Positions 1 to 8,232 of a DNA stretch of 12,314 nucleotides are shown here, piece after piece. This stretch comes from JAXGPL01 sp040766985. GTDB lineage: Bacteria; Bacillota; Sulfobacillia; JAUYEG01. Below the pieces are notes generated by a model. It was not told where the DNA came from and ran no database searches. It saw only the letters and a program-made list of their open reading frames with translations. The DNA is taken from contig JAXGPL010000034.1 in NCBI GenBank assembly GCA_040766985.1, positions 1-12,314 of the forward strand. The letters run 5' to 3'. The position numbers were made by a program, and so were the translations under genes. How positions within the stretch are numbered: position 1 is the stretch's first letter; every line of letters starts with the position of its first letter.

Positions 1-1
1 C

Positions 2-238
2 AGCTTGTGTGGGCAGATCCTCCTTGACGAAACCATGGATCTGCCGCGCGCGGGCGGGATGCAACTTGAACTGACGGCGTACGACGCCGCCGGCCACGTG
101 GTCAGGGCCGAACCTCTTGAACTGACGCGAAGCGGGTCTGCCGGCACCGTCTTTTGGTGGCTCGCAACGGCGGGGCTTGCTGGTCTTGCCTTCCGTCTGC
201 GCGGCAGGGTCCGGCGGACGGCTGCCAGGCGGGCCTAG
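2..238 (+). CDS. C-terminal fragment of a membrane-anchored protein
   Basis: The reading frame is open from the left edge, so only the last ~78 codons are present and the true start lies outside the window. The first part (QLELTAYDAAGHVVRAEPLE) alternates like beta strands of an Ig-like or similar extracellular domain. It is followed by one hydrophobic segment (VFWWLATAGLAGLAFRL) and a basic tail rich in Arg (RGRVRRTAARRA). This is the arrangement of a C-terminal membrane anchor with a short positively charged cytoplasmic end, which would put the missing N-terminal part outside the cell. It ends at TAG 12 bases before the stop of the oppositely oriented gene at 251-613, so the two converge with almost no room for a terminator. 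The family cannot be named from this piece. A TTG at 5 is an internal codon of the open frame and need not be a start. Confidence 0.6.
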   Translation, partial: SLCGQILLDETMDLPRAGGMQLELTAYDAAGHVVRAEPLELTRSGSAGTVFWWLATAGLAGLAFRLRGRVRRTAARRA

Positions 239-250
239 TCCCGGACGGCC

Positions 251-613
251 TCAGGGCCGCCGCGCATTCTCCTCCGCAAAATCCCCCAGCCGGGAGATGA
301 TCCCCATCGCCTCGGATGCGTAATCTCCCGCCGCCCCGAGGTCGAAGTTGAACACCATGCCTTTGCTTGAGCCGGACACGATGACCCGGACCAGACTGCT
401 GCCGTCGCCGGCGAAGTCGTCGGCCATCACCGCCAGGACGATCCGGTTGCCGACGCGCGAGAAGTACTGCTCGTAGACCACGATCCCGACCGAGCGACCG
501 CCCGTCTGCCGGATATCCAGGAACACATCCTCGGTGCGGCCGATGCTCGCGTGCACCGCTTCGATGATCTCGCGGGGGGAGGCACCGACCGTCGCTTCAC
601 GGACGACACTCAT
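251..613 (-). CDS. DUF6054-like small cytosolic protein
   Basis: A 120-residue protein with no signal peptide or membrane segment. It has an alpha/beta pattern: an N-terminal helix (residues ~13-25, PREIIEAVHASIG), a strand with VGIVVYEQYFSRVGNRIVLAV, a glycine/serine loop (VSGSSKGMVFNFDLGAA) and a final helix ending LGDFAEENARRP. The V/Y-E-x-Y-F-x-R-x-x-N-R core followed by a G-S-x-x-x-G-x-x-F-N-F-x-x-G-A stretch resembles proteins named DUF6054. That is from memory of the family pattern, not from a search. The biochemical role is unknown. The ATG at 613 lies 9 bases after the stop of the small membrane protein at 623-874, and a GGGAG at 626-630 that overlaps the end of that gene is the likely ribosome site, although its spacing of 12 bases is long. 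The two genes are probably co-transcribed. Confidence 0.72.
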   Translation of the reverse strand: MSVVREATVGASPREIIEAVHASIGRTEDVFLDIRQTGGRSVGIVVYEQYFSRVGNRIVLAVMADDFAGDGSSLVRVIVSGSSKGMVFNFDLGAAGDYASEAMGIISRLGDFAEENARRP

Positions 614-622
614 GCTTGGCAG

Positions 623-874
623 TTACTCCCGCGGCCGGGCGGGGAGGTCCCGCCAATTGAGGAAGGTCTTGATCAACACCGCAGCGGCTTCGGCAACAAA
701 CAGCAGTGAGAAGGACAGATCGACCTGGGTGGCGATATACGCGCTGATCCCCGCGACCACGAGCCCGCCGACGATCAGCAAGGTCTTGGAGTAAGGCCGG
801 TCATTGATGTTCGGTTTGGCAAACAGGTAAAGAAACCCAAGGGCAAGCATCAGGGCTCCGTTGATCCACAGCAT
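623..874 (-). CDS. Small integral membrane protein, unknown function
   Basis: An 83-residue protein that is mostly hydrophobic. Segments around residues 2-19 (LWINGALMLALGFLYLFA), 29-48 (TLLIVGGLVVAGISAYIATQ) and 52-69 (LSFSLLFVAEAAAVLIKTF) suggest three membrane passes. Charged loops KPNINDRPYSK and NWRDLPARPRE lie between and after them. The ATG at 874 has a GGAGG seven bases upstream on the minus strand, so the start is well supported. It is the first gene of a two-gene unit with the DUF6054-like gene 9 bases downstream. I do not recognise the family; length and topology are like many small YrvJ- or DUF-type membrane proteins, but no function can be assigned. The gene is intact, in contrast with the broken block starting at 1139. 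Confidence 0.7.
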   Translation of the reverse strand: MLWINGALMLALGFLYLFAKPNINDRPYSKTLLIVGGLVVAGISAYIATQVDLSFSLLFVAEAAAVLIKTFLNWRDLPARPRE

Positions 875-1018
875 TGCGATTCCTCCAAGCGGCGGCAGTC
901 TCGCGTCGAACGGGGCCGTTGTCGCTTCATTGTCATTCTCCCGCGCAGCGGCCTATCCCTCTCCATGCTGCGCAACAGCAGCCCGCATGTCGAATGGCAA
1001 CAATTCGCGGTTTTCCTG

Positions 1019-1047
1019 TCAGGGATATGCATTGCATTCAGGGATAT
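1019..1047. repeat. Two 10-bp direct repeats, possible operator
   Basis: TCAGGGATAT occurs at 1019-1028 and again at 1038-1047, start to start 19 bp, close to two helical turns. The second copy runs into the palindrome GGATATCC (1042-1049). The spacer holds GCATTGCAT. The repeats lie in the 264-bp gap between the divergent genes at 874 (minus) and 1139 (plus), where I see no other clear signal. Such spacing is typical of a regulator binding two sites on one DNA face, but no regulator gene is nearby and chance cannot be excluded. Confidence 0.3.
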
Positions 1048-1138
1048 CCGTTCTGCGGCAGGTGTCAGGACGAGGTGGCGTAGAACTGTCTTGGACGCCC
1101 CCTCCGCCGACACACCGATGGGGTCGAGGAGCGAGAAT

Positions 1139-2974
1139 ATGCCGTTTGACAATTCGGATCGCTGGCTGGAAGTGACCCCGGACGAGAGCAGGCTGATGGG
1201 TGAGGTTTCCCAGAGCGAGCTGATGGCCAACACAACCGCCATCGCCCGCTGGACGCGCCTGTCGGGCAGTGCGGAGGAAGCCCAGTCTGTGGAATACGTC
1301 CGTGGCAAACTCGAGGAGTACGGGCTGGACGCCAAGTTGATCCACCATGATGCGTACATCAGCCTCCCGCTTTCGGCGCGGCTGCTCGTCGAATCCCCGG
1401 TAGGGACGCCAGATTTGGCGACATCGATTGCATCACCTCCTGCGGCGGCGAGCACTCCGCCTGAAGGCGTAGCGGGCGAACTGGTCTACGTTGTTTGGCG
1501 CCCCGGACGATTACGCAAAGGCCGATGTCCGCGGCAAGATCGTTTTGGTCGAAGGCCTGGCGGGCCCCAGGCGACCAAGGCCGCGGAAGGGGATGCCCTG
1601 GCGCAGTGGGACACATCCACATCAACGACGCGCAACTCCACGAGATGACGATCTCCCCGGTAACAGGGCTCGCCGAGATACCTGAGTACCCGTTGCTCCC
1701 AGAACTGCTCGGCGATATCGATCCGCGAGCAGACCGGCGGTTTGCTCAAGGAGTTGCTGGCCAAGGGGCCGGTCCGGGTCTGCATGCACACCTCCGTCGA
1801 TACCCGGGTGGCGGAAGATCCCGCTGGTGATCGGCGACATCCGTGTCAGCGCAGGCCGGCCGTATGTGCTGCTGAGCGGCCCGCATTGACTCGTGGCACA
1901 AGGGGCGATGGATAACGGCTCGGCAACGCAGCAATTGCTCGAAGTCGCCCGGCTGCTGGCCACCAACCGGCACCTCCTCCGTGGTCTTAAAAGCTGGCCT
2001 TCTGGTCGGGGCACTCGCATGGCCGCTATGCGGGTTCCGCGTGGTTCGCGGACGAATACTGGAGCGACATCCACCGCAGCTGCGTGGCGCACGTGTGTGG
2101 ATTCTGGCGCGGTGGGAGCCACGGTCCTCGGTGAAACCAACGTCATGGCGAGGCAAGCGACCTTGCCGCCAGGTGCGTTCGCGGTCGTGCCCGATGAGGA
2201 GTTCACGAGACCGCTTTGGACGCGCGGGAGACCAGTCGTTCCTGGGGCCACGGTGTGCCGTCGCTGTACGAGCATGTCGCAGCAGCCTGGCATCAACGGG
2301 TGCGACGGCGGAGTCCTTTGCGGCGATGATAGGCGCCAGCAAACGTTCCGGTGGCCTTGGCTGGTTCTGGCATTCCGTGCCGCTGACACCATCGACAAGA
2401 TCGACCCGGCCAATCTGGTCCGCGACACCAAGGTCTATGTGCTGACGGTGCTCCGGCTGTGCGCCTGCGCGGTGTTGCCGCTCGACTACCGCCGCGTGTG
2501 TGATGAAATGCGCCAGTCGATCCGCGCCATCTCACGCGCTGCGCACGGGCCGGGCATCGACATCGGGCCCGTGCTGGACGAACTCGACCGACTGCAGATA
2601 GCCTGGAGAAGGTTGCGCGCTGGTGCTGGCGCGCCTATCGTGGCAAAGCGAAACAAACCGGAGTCAGACGCTCCCGACCTGCCCTCAACGGCACCACCCT
2701 GGCAAGCGCCAACGACACGGTGGCCATGGGCCGGGCGCTCATTCCGGTGAACTACGTGGGCGGCTCGCGGTTCCGGCAGGACCGGCCCTGTCGACGCGGC
2801 CGATGCCGGCCTGGCGCGGGCTGCCGTTACACTTGCCAAACAGGAGCCGGGCTCGGACGAAGCACACTCGGCGCGGATCACGTTGCGCAGGCGCGCGCGC
2901 GGCATCATCCACGGCCTGGAAACCGCACGGTTGCTGGCTGCGAGGATTGGCTTGCCAGAACGAGCCATAGGTAG
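1139..2974 (+). pseudogene. M28-family metallopeptidase, multiply frameshifted
   Basis: Fragments in all three plus frames join into one zinc-dependent M28-type (aminopeptidase-like) peptidase of about 610 residues, a normal size for this subgroup. The ATG at 1139 has GAGGAG seven bases upstream and opens with MPFDNSDRW. The order of pieces matches the family: an N-terminal helix (SAEEAQSVEYVRGKLEEYGL), a PA-like insert (DVRGKIVLVEGLAG, then VGHIHINDAQLHEM near 1608), LLKELLAKGPVRV (~1740), the metal-site region HIDSWH (~1885) and GAMDNGSA (~1902), then AFWSGHSHGRYAGSAW (~1995), GATVLGETNVMA (~2110), GRAGDQSF (~2215) and a C-terminal helical part to ~2950. At least 12 frame switches are needed, at about 1490, 1565, 1607, 1717, 1800, 1883, 1903, 1985, 2096, 2200, 2243, 2283, 2380 and 2650-2790. 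As written it cannot make a full protein. The exact end is uncertain. Homology is confident; whether the shifts are real or sequence errors is open. Confidence 0.85.
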
Positions 2975-3025
2975 CGGTCAGCGGTTGCGGCCGGCACGGT
3001 TTTTGTGGCGGCCCGCCTCCGTCGC

Positions 3026-3629
3026 CTACGCGGCCGGGCCCGGTACGGTTAGCCGCTGGCCTGCTGGGACCCCTCCAGTTGCGCCTGCGGATGGCGGCGA
3101 GGTGCCGCGATCGAGGACATTGCCCCGGGCGGGGAAGAGCGAAGCGAAGGCGCGTAGAGGCCCTCCGTGGGAGACGACCAGCACCCGCTCACCGCCGTGG
3201 GCATCCGCGATTGCGCCAAGCTTGCGCGACAACCTTGCGATCCATCTCACCTTCGGATTCGCCCCCATCGGCCCGCCCGTTGACGGTCGGCCTCGACTGA
3301 ACGGAAACCACCCGGATCCAGCCGCGCGGCCTCCGCCGGTGTTTTGCCTTCCCTTCCCATGCCGATTTCTCGCAACTCAGAGTGTATCACCACCGGCAAC
3401 CGCAGTTCTTCGGCCACGATGAGCGTCATGTGGGCACGCTGTAGGTCGCTGGAGTAGATCGCCGAAATACCGCGGTCGCGGAGCGACCGCGGCGACGTGC
3501 CTCCTTCTCACCCTGCGGAGCCGGGCCGACATCGAGATGGCCCATCAGGCGCCCCGCGGAATTGTGATCCGTCGTGCCGTGTCTGAGCAGGTAGATGGTG
3601 CACGGCTGGTCGTCTCCGGCTGGTTTCAC
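3026..3629 (-). pseudogene. Histidine phosphatase (phosphoglycerate mutase-like), frameshifted
   Basis: On the minus strand a GTG at 3629 with AGGAGG 11 bases upstream (3641-3646) opens a histidine phosphatase superfamily protein of about 200 residues, the normal length. The catalytic N-terminal motif is intact (TIYLLRHGTTDHN, with the phospho-accepting His in RHG), followed by GRLMGHLDVG and GEKEARR. After a shift near 3490 comes ISAIYSSDLQRAHMTL, then EELRLPVVIHSELREIGMG. After another shift comes KLGAIADAHGGERVLVV with SHGGPLRAF, the second catalytic His, ending at 3026. At least three or four frame changes break the gene, yet every family motif is kept. Members act on phosphosugars, phosphoglycerate or cobalamin intermediates such as alpha-ribazole phosphate; the substrate cannot be chosen here. 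It converges on the broken M28 peptidase and is divergent from the broken PQQ gene. Confidence 0.85.
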
Positions 3630-3951
3630 GGATGCGGCTCCCTCCTTTTCTCGACTGAGCGAATCTTGCCGCGCGCCGGCAGACCGGGACAGGCGCCCCG
3701 GCGATACGCCCGCGCGATCCGATTGCAGGCCTTCGTCCATTGCCAGCGCTGTTCCTTCAGCTGGACGGCTGTTCCTGTCCGACACCTGACGACGGTTCAA
3801 TCCGGCCGACCCGACGGCACGGGAAGGGCCCGCCGTCCTGGGGGACGAACAGCTATATGGTAAAATCTGTAATGAAGGGAGCCTATGAGGGTGAGTGATC
3901 TAGATTCCAGGCCAGTCCGCCCCACGGGCACGGCGACGAGCCGAAGGACAG
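3630..3951. other. Divergent intergenic region between two broken genes
   Basis: This stretch lies between the starts of the minus-strand histidine phosphatase (3629) and the plus-strand PQQ-repeat gene (around 3952). It holds the AGGAGG ribosome site of the phosphatase and an AT-rich patch near 3851-3876 with an extended -10-like sequence. No coding region with a recognisable product, no RNA gene and no repeat was seen in the rest. The upstream limit of the PQQ gene is uncertain; an ATG at 3885 or GTG at 3891, both behind AAGGGAG (3875-3881), would shorten the gap. Confidence 0.4.
3858..3866 (+). promoter_or_regulatory. Possible extended -10 promoter element
   Basis: TGGTAAAAT matches the extended -10 form TGnTATAAT with one change. 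It stands out as an AT-rich island in GC-rich DNA. No good -35 is found 16-18 bp upstream, which is usual for extended -10 promoters. It would drive the plus-strand PQQ-repeat gene, with transcription starting near 3873. Confidence 0.33.
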
Positions 3952-5963
3952 GTGGTATCTGGCAGGCCTATGCGGGCCGCCATGGTCTTGCTCGCAAGCG
4001 GCCTCGCTGCGGCAGGCTGGCCCCTGAGGCGGGGCCACGCCACAAACAACAGCCTCCTTGATTGGCGGGGAGTTGACCAGGTCCCGGCCCGGTTCCCGCC
4101 TGGGGTGTCAGCTCTCCGAGCAGGTCGTTGCCGGGCCTGTGGTGGACGGCAGCGGGCATGTCTTCATCGGTGTGGGGAGAAGGTCCTGTGCTTTGCAGGA
4201 GTAACGGCGAGAAGCTGTGGACCGCTCGGGTAGGTCCAGTCGGCCTGGGTTGCCTTGGGGTGGGGGACCCGGACGGCGACCAGTGCACCGCCCTTTACGT
4301 AGGCACGCGAGCCCGCACCCCGGCCACGATTAGTATGCCTCTCGACTGCCACCGGCGATGTCCTTTGGACCACGCCGCTGGTCTGAGCCCTCATGCTGCC
4401 TCGCGGTCGCAGGCCGTGTCTACCTGGAGTGGAGGATGGGATCGTGGCCAGTTATTCGACGACGGATCCGGCGGACCTACGCCATGAGCAATCCGATCCG
4501 TTACCGCATGAGCCACGGAGCCGGTCAATGCCTGTACGCGGCGGACAACACCGGTTACGTGGTCGCCGCGACGCCCTCGATGGGTCTCTCCAAGCTGCGC
4601 AAATACACGGGAGCTCCGTTCCGGTCTCCTCCGGGCCCCAACTCCGGACCGAGATGGGAGCGCACACGGCACCCTTTCGGGTTACGTCCGGCGCCTTGAC
4701 TCCAACCTGAGCATCCTGTGGGCCAGGCCCTCAGATGCCCCGCAGGTCCCCTGCGGTCTGGCGGACGGCAGTTCGGTCTATTCACGATCCGACGGGCAAG
4801 ATGTCCTGCGTAAGCGCGATGGGCCTCCCGAAGTGATGGGCCAGGGTGTGTGCGGCAAGTCGCAGCCACCTTCAGCCTGTTGTCGATAGCCTTGGTACGG
4901 TCCATGCCGCGTCAGGCTGCAGGGTCACCGGCATCGACCGGATCGGGATCCTGGGTCCTTGACCTGGAGTACTGCGCCATTACCGCCATGGCAGTGCCGT
5001 TTCCCGGTTCGCTGCTGTAGTACCCAGCCACCGAGAGCCCGTCTCATGCTGTGCGGTTCCTGAGCCGGGGAGGATCAGGGCTGGCGGCCGGAGTTTGAGG
5101 TGTCACAACCAGACGGCAGTAACGGCTGGTACATATCCGCGCCGGTGGTTTCCCTGACCCCCATGTCCCTGTCTTCCCGGCCCGCCAATACGCAGGTCAA
5201 CTGGCAGGTGGCCGCAGGAGGAGAAGTAGCCCAGAGTGGCGCATTGGGACCGGTCGACCCGGGCTGACGGTTGCGGGCGTGGAGGGGAGCTGAGGATAGC
5301 GTTCACGGGCACGGAAGGCAGGCATGGCTGGTAGGTCCGCTGTCGCTATGCGTCGACAGGACCCCGCCACGGATCGGCTTTGCCAACCTTCCCCTCAGCG
5401 GTGGGTTTGTCGCGGCTGGTACCTTCACGCCGCAGGTGGTCGCAAGCGACCGCCACTCTGGGGTCGACTCCGTCCTGACCTACCTGGATGGAGATCTGTA
5501 CGCGGGTTCGTGCGAGCTGACGCCGGGTGAGCACACTCTGTCCATTACGGCCACCGATCGCGCAGGCAATACCGCGTCTGCTGAGGTGTGTTTTCAGGCA
5601 GCCAGCGACCGTTGCAGCGCCCTGTCGTTGAACCCGGTCGTCGTCGGAGTGAATGCAGAGCGGGTGCCGGTCTGGTCGAGGTGGGTTACGGTGCTCGTGC
5701 GGGTTCCGGCCGCCTACGAGGATGCGATCAGCATGCCGCAACTCGGCGGGGTGGGCGGCGCAGTCGCGGCGCGGCTGCCGTTCCGGGCGTCGACAGGCTA
5801 CCGGGCCTATCTGGTGCGGTTTCCCCGCGAGCCGGTCGCCGCAGCGCTCGCTGCCCGGATCGATCCAACCGGCAACTCCCTCCGGCTGGTGACGCTTGCG
5901 CTTGGCCTGCAGTGCGGGGATCAGGCTCTGGCGGCGCCAGTCAGCATCCTCTTCAGGCCCTGA
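3952..5963 (+). pseudogene. Secreted PQQ-like beta-propeller/Ig-like protein, frameshifted
   Basis: Pieces in different plus frames assemble into a long exported protein. The N-terminus (MRAAMVLLASGLAAAGWP, ATG at 3970) looks like a signal peptide. Beta-propeller strands of the PQQ/BamB type follow: VAGPVVDGSGHVFIG (~4125), NGEKLWTARVGPVGLG (~4205), ATGDVLWTTPLV (~4350), LYAADNTGYVVAATPS (~4531) and LDSNLSILWAR (~4695). The G-x-x-LWT pattern is the repeat signature. Then comes DGSNGWYISAPVVSLTP (~5111), typical of bacterial Ig-like/OmpL47-type modules. A 230-codon open stretch (5271-5963) contains DRTPPRI, the second Ig-like module (GEHTLSITATDRAGNTASAEV) and a last ~120 residues I do not recognise. 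At least eight frame changes occur between ~3990 and ~5310; from there to the stop at 5963 the frame is clean. Start choice is uncertain (3885, 3891, 3952 or 3970). Role: probably an extracellular binding or structural protein; the ligand is unknown. Confidence 0.75.
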
Positions 5964-6021
5964 CTCCTCCCCTGTTCTGCCCCCTTACACAGGTCAAAGA
6001 CTGTTTGCTGGCACAGGTGGA

Positions 6022-6052
6022 CTCCCGGCCGGCCCTGAGGATCGGCCGGGAG
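6022..6052. terminator. 10-bp perfect hairpin between convergent genes
   Basis: CTCCCGGCCG (6022-6031) and CGGCCGGGAG (6043-6052) form a perfect 10-bp GC-rich stem with an 11-base loop. It sits between the plus-strand PQQ gene ending at 5963 and the minus-strand carrier ending at 6097, where a bidirectional terminator is expected. Neither side has a T-run, so intrinsic termination would be weak; transcript-end protection is another possible role. Confidence 0.45.
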
Positions 6053-6096
6053 CGGTGAATGCCCATGTGAGGGAGCCGCGCGCAAGAACGGACTAG

Positions 6097-7503
6097 CTAG
6101 ATGCCGGTCCCCATTAGCGGCCAGACGAGGTTGGCCACGAGCGACACGGCCATGATCGACAGCAGCATGAGGATGATGCCCGATCGGAACATCTCCATCG
6201 ACTTGAAGTACCCCGACCCGTAGGCAAGGGCGTTCGGGGCGGCGTTGGCCGGCAGGAGGAACGCAAACGACGCCGACAGCCCCGCGACCATTGCGAAGGT
6301 ACGGGGAGACCACCCGGCGGTCATCGCGAGGCCGATCGCCAGCGGGACAAGCGTCGTGGCAGTCCCTGAGATCGTACAGAAGACGACAATAGCCACCGCT
6401 GTCGCCGCGGACACCAGGGCAAGCACAAGCCATCCCGGCCAGCCTGCGACGTAGGATGTCAATATCTCTGCGAGCCAGGCTACAGCGCCTGTCTTGGTGA
6501 GGCCTTTGCCGAGGGCCAATCCGCCGCCGATCAGCAGAAAGATGTTCCAGCCGGTGTTTTCGTGGATGTCTTTCCACTCCAGCACCCCTAGGTGCGGAAG
6601 CGAGAGGAGAACAACCGCGAGCAGACCGACCAGCGAAGTCCAGTCTTTGGGCACCGGCAAAAACGGCTCCGACATCCAGAGCACAATCGTCAAGCCGAAG
6701 ATGGCTGCGACCCGCCTCTCATGGGGCCCCAGGCCGCCCATTTCCCTCAACATCCGCCTGCACTCCGTCAGGTCCATGCGCTTGAGTTCGGGTGGGTAGA
6801 GCATGACGAGCAGGCGCCAGGCGATCGGCAGCAAGACGACCATTACCGGCAAGGCGAGGACCATCCAGCCGAGGAAGGTAATCGAGATACCCGTCATCTC
6901 GCGAAGCAGGGCCAGAGTGATGACATTGCCCGGAGTGCCGGCGGGAGTGCCCATGCCGCCGATGCTGGCCGCGAAGGGTATCCCTAGCAGCATCGCCCGG
7001 CCGAGATTGCTTTCGCCGGCCCTGGAATTCGCCGTGCGCAACACACTGATTGCGATGACCATCATCACGGCCGTGGCTGCGGTGTTGGAGATCATCGTCG
7101 AGAGCAGAGCAGTCGCGATCATCATCCCGAAGATGACACGGTCGGTCCGCTCACCCATACGAATCAACAACGCCAGGCTGAGCCGCCGGTCGAGGCCGTA
7201 TTTCTGCAGCGCGGCGGCAAGGCAGAATCCGGCGAAGACGATCGCGCTCACCGGATCGAACACCAAAGAGAGGCCATCGCGCAGCGGGAGTATTCCGAAG
7301 ACGCCGGTCGCGAGGATAACGAACACCGACGTGATGGCGATCGGTACCGCCTCGCTCATCCATAGCGCCGCCGCTCCAATACCGATCAGGAGCATGTGCC
7401 ACGCCTGCGCCGGCAGGCCCGCGGGGGACACGGCCATGCCAAGGAGCGTTAGCGAAGCAAGCAAGCCGATGATGAAGACGAGTTGCCTTAGGTCCTTGGG
7501 CAT
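6097..7503 (-). CDS. SLC13/DASS-family anion:sodium symporter
   Basis: A 468-residue polytopic membrane protein of the divalent anion:Na+ symporter family (SLC13; INDY type), which moves di- or tricarboxylates, sulfate or similar anions. Family features, numbered from the ATG at 7503: LWMSEAVPIAITS (48-60), the first SNT motif S139-N140-T141 within STMISNTAATAVMM, SIGGMGTPAGTPGNVI (180-195), the repeat-2 NIFLLIGGGLALGKGL (320-335), the second motif region CTISGTATTLVPLAIGLA (376-393), and LLPANAAPNALAYGSGYF (416-433). The second motif is S379-G380-T381, where SNT is usual. About 11 hydrophobic segments are visible and the length is normal. A longer frame starts at 7548, but AAGGAGAG ten bases before the ATG at 7503 and no ribosome site before 7548 favour 7503. 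It is divergent from the PspC gene with a 174-bp gap. Substrate not determined. Confidence 0.9.
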   Translation of the reverse strand: MPKDLRQLVFIIGLLASLTLLGMAVSPAGLPAQAWHMLLIGIGAAALWMSEAVPIAITSVFVILATGVFGILPLRDGLSLVFDPVSAIVFAGFCLAAALQKYGLDRRLSLALLIRMGERTDRVIFGMMIATALLSTMISNTAATAVMMVIAISVLRTANSRAGESNLGRAMLLGIPFAASIGGMGTPAGTPGNVITLALLREMTGISITFLGWMVLALPVMVVLLPIAWRLLVMLYPPELKRMDLTECRRMLREMGGLGPHERRVAAIFGLTIVLWMSEPFLPVPKDWTSLVGLLAVVLLSLPHLGVLEWKDIHENTGWNIFLLIGGGLALGKGLTKTGAVAWLAEILTSYVAGWPGWLVLALVSAATAVAIVVFCTISGTATTLVPLAIGLAMTAGWSPRTFAMVAGLSASFAFLLPANAAPNALAYGSGYFKSMEMFRSGIILMLLSIMAVSLVANLVWPLMGTGI

Positions 7504-7677
7504 CGAACCGGTTCTCTCCTTTGGCTCTGCCTGCCTGATTACCCGCATTCGCTTTGACGCCTGGCCATTTTTCCCTGCTGAGCGTCTTCTGTGCGTGACC
7601 GGTGAAAGGCACGGCCGCGCCGTCGCGTCTTAGGGTATGGTTTCGTTCGGGCAAATCAACTTCGGCAGGTGACCGTT

Positions 7678-8232
7678 GTGAAGAGGATCTATCGTTCTAA
7701 CACCAACGCAATCATCGGCGGCGTCTGCGGAGGCATCGCCGAGTACTTCGAAGTCGACCCCACGATCGTCCGCCTGGCATGGGCTGCGCTGATCTTTCTC
7801 GGTGGCACCGGGATCATCGCATACCTCGTGGCCTGGCTGATCATCCCAAGCGAGCCGCGCGAGTCCTTCGGCAGGGCCGTCCCCTATGTTGAAACCCAGA
7901 GGCCAACGCACGTCGCCGAGCCCCCGCTCAGCAACGCTGCGCCGGCCGGCGGCGGACCCGAGTCCCCGGGTGCAGAAACCGGCGGCACGACCGAGAGTGT
8001 TGCGGAAGCCGAAGTGACGCTTAACCGCCCCGCCCCTGATCCCGGCGTGACGGTAACCGTGCATAGGTCATCGGGCAACAGCGCCCTCGGCGTCGTCTTG
8101 ATCGCCGTTGGTGGCTTCCTACTGGCCAGGACGTTCGTCCCGTGGCTCAACCTCCACCGCTTCTGGCCGCTGATCCTGATCGGGTTCGGCATCTTCATTG
8201 TCCTCAGTTCGGTGGGAGGGACGCGGCGGTGA
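7678..8232 (+). CDS. PspC-domain membrane protein with C-terminal hydrophobic pair
   Basis: A 184-residue protein. Residues 2-60 are a PspC (phage shock protein C) domain: RIYRSNTNAIIGGVCGGIAE, YFEVDPTIVRLAW and a membrane segment (~35-57) ending AYLVAWLIIPSEP. Residues 60-132 form a Pro/Gly/Glu-rich flexible linker. Residues 136-152 and 160-178 are two further hydrophobic stretches (ALGVVLIAVGGFLLA; FWPLILIGFGIFIVL) of the kind at the start of LiaF/DUF5668-type proteins. PspC proteins sense or signal envelope stress. The frame also allows GTG at 7669, but AGGTGA five bases before GTG 7678 and the homologous start MKRIYRS favour 7678. The last codon overlaps the next gene (GTGA at 8229-8232), so the two are translationally coupled and the products probably work together. 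Only a weak TAGGGT -10-like sequence (7631-7636) was seen upstream. Confidence 0.9.
   Translation: MKRIYRSNTNAIIGGVCGGIAEYFEVDPTIVRLAWAALIFLGGTGIIAYLVAWLIIPSEPRESFGRAVPYVETQRPTHVAEPPLSNAAPAGGGPESPGAETGGTTESVAEAEVTLNRPAPDPGVTVTVHRSSGNSALGVVLIAVGGFLLARTFVPWLNLHRFWPLILIGFGIFIVLSSVGGTRR

Noticed and set aside
1622..2431. Minus-strand open frames of 200-270 codons opposite the peptidase.
   Set aside because: The plus strand carries peptidase motifs throughout; the minus translations are Arg/Pro-rich shadow sequence without domains.
2883..3422. A 179-codon plus-strand frame crossing the gap between peptidase and phosphatase.
   Set aside because: Its first ~25 residues are the peptidase tail; the rest is antisense to the histidine phosphatase and has a shadow composition.
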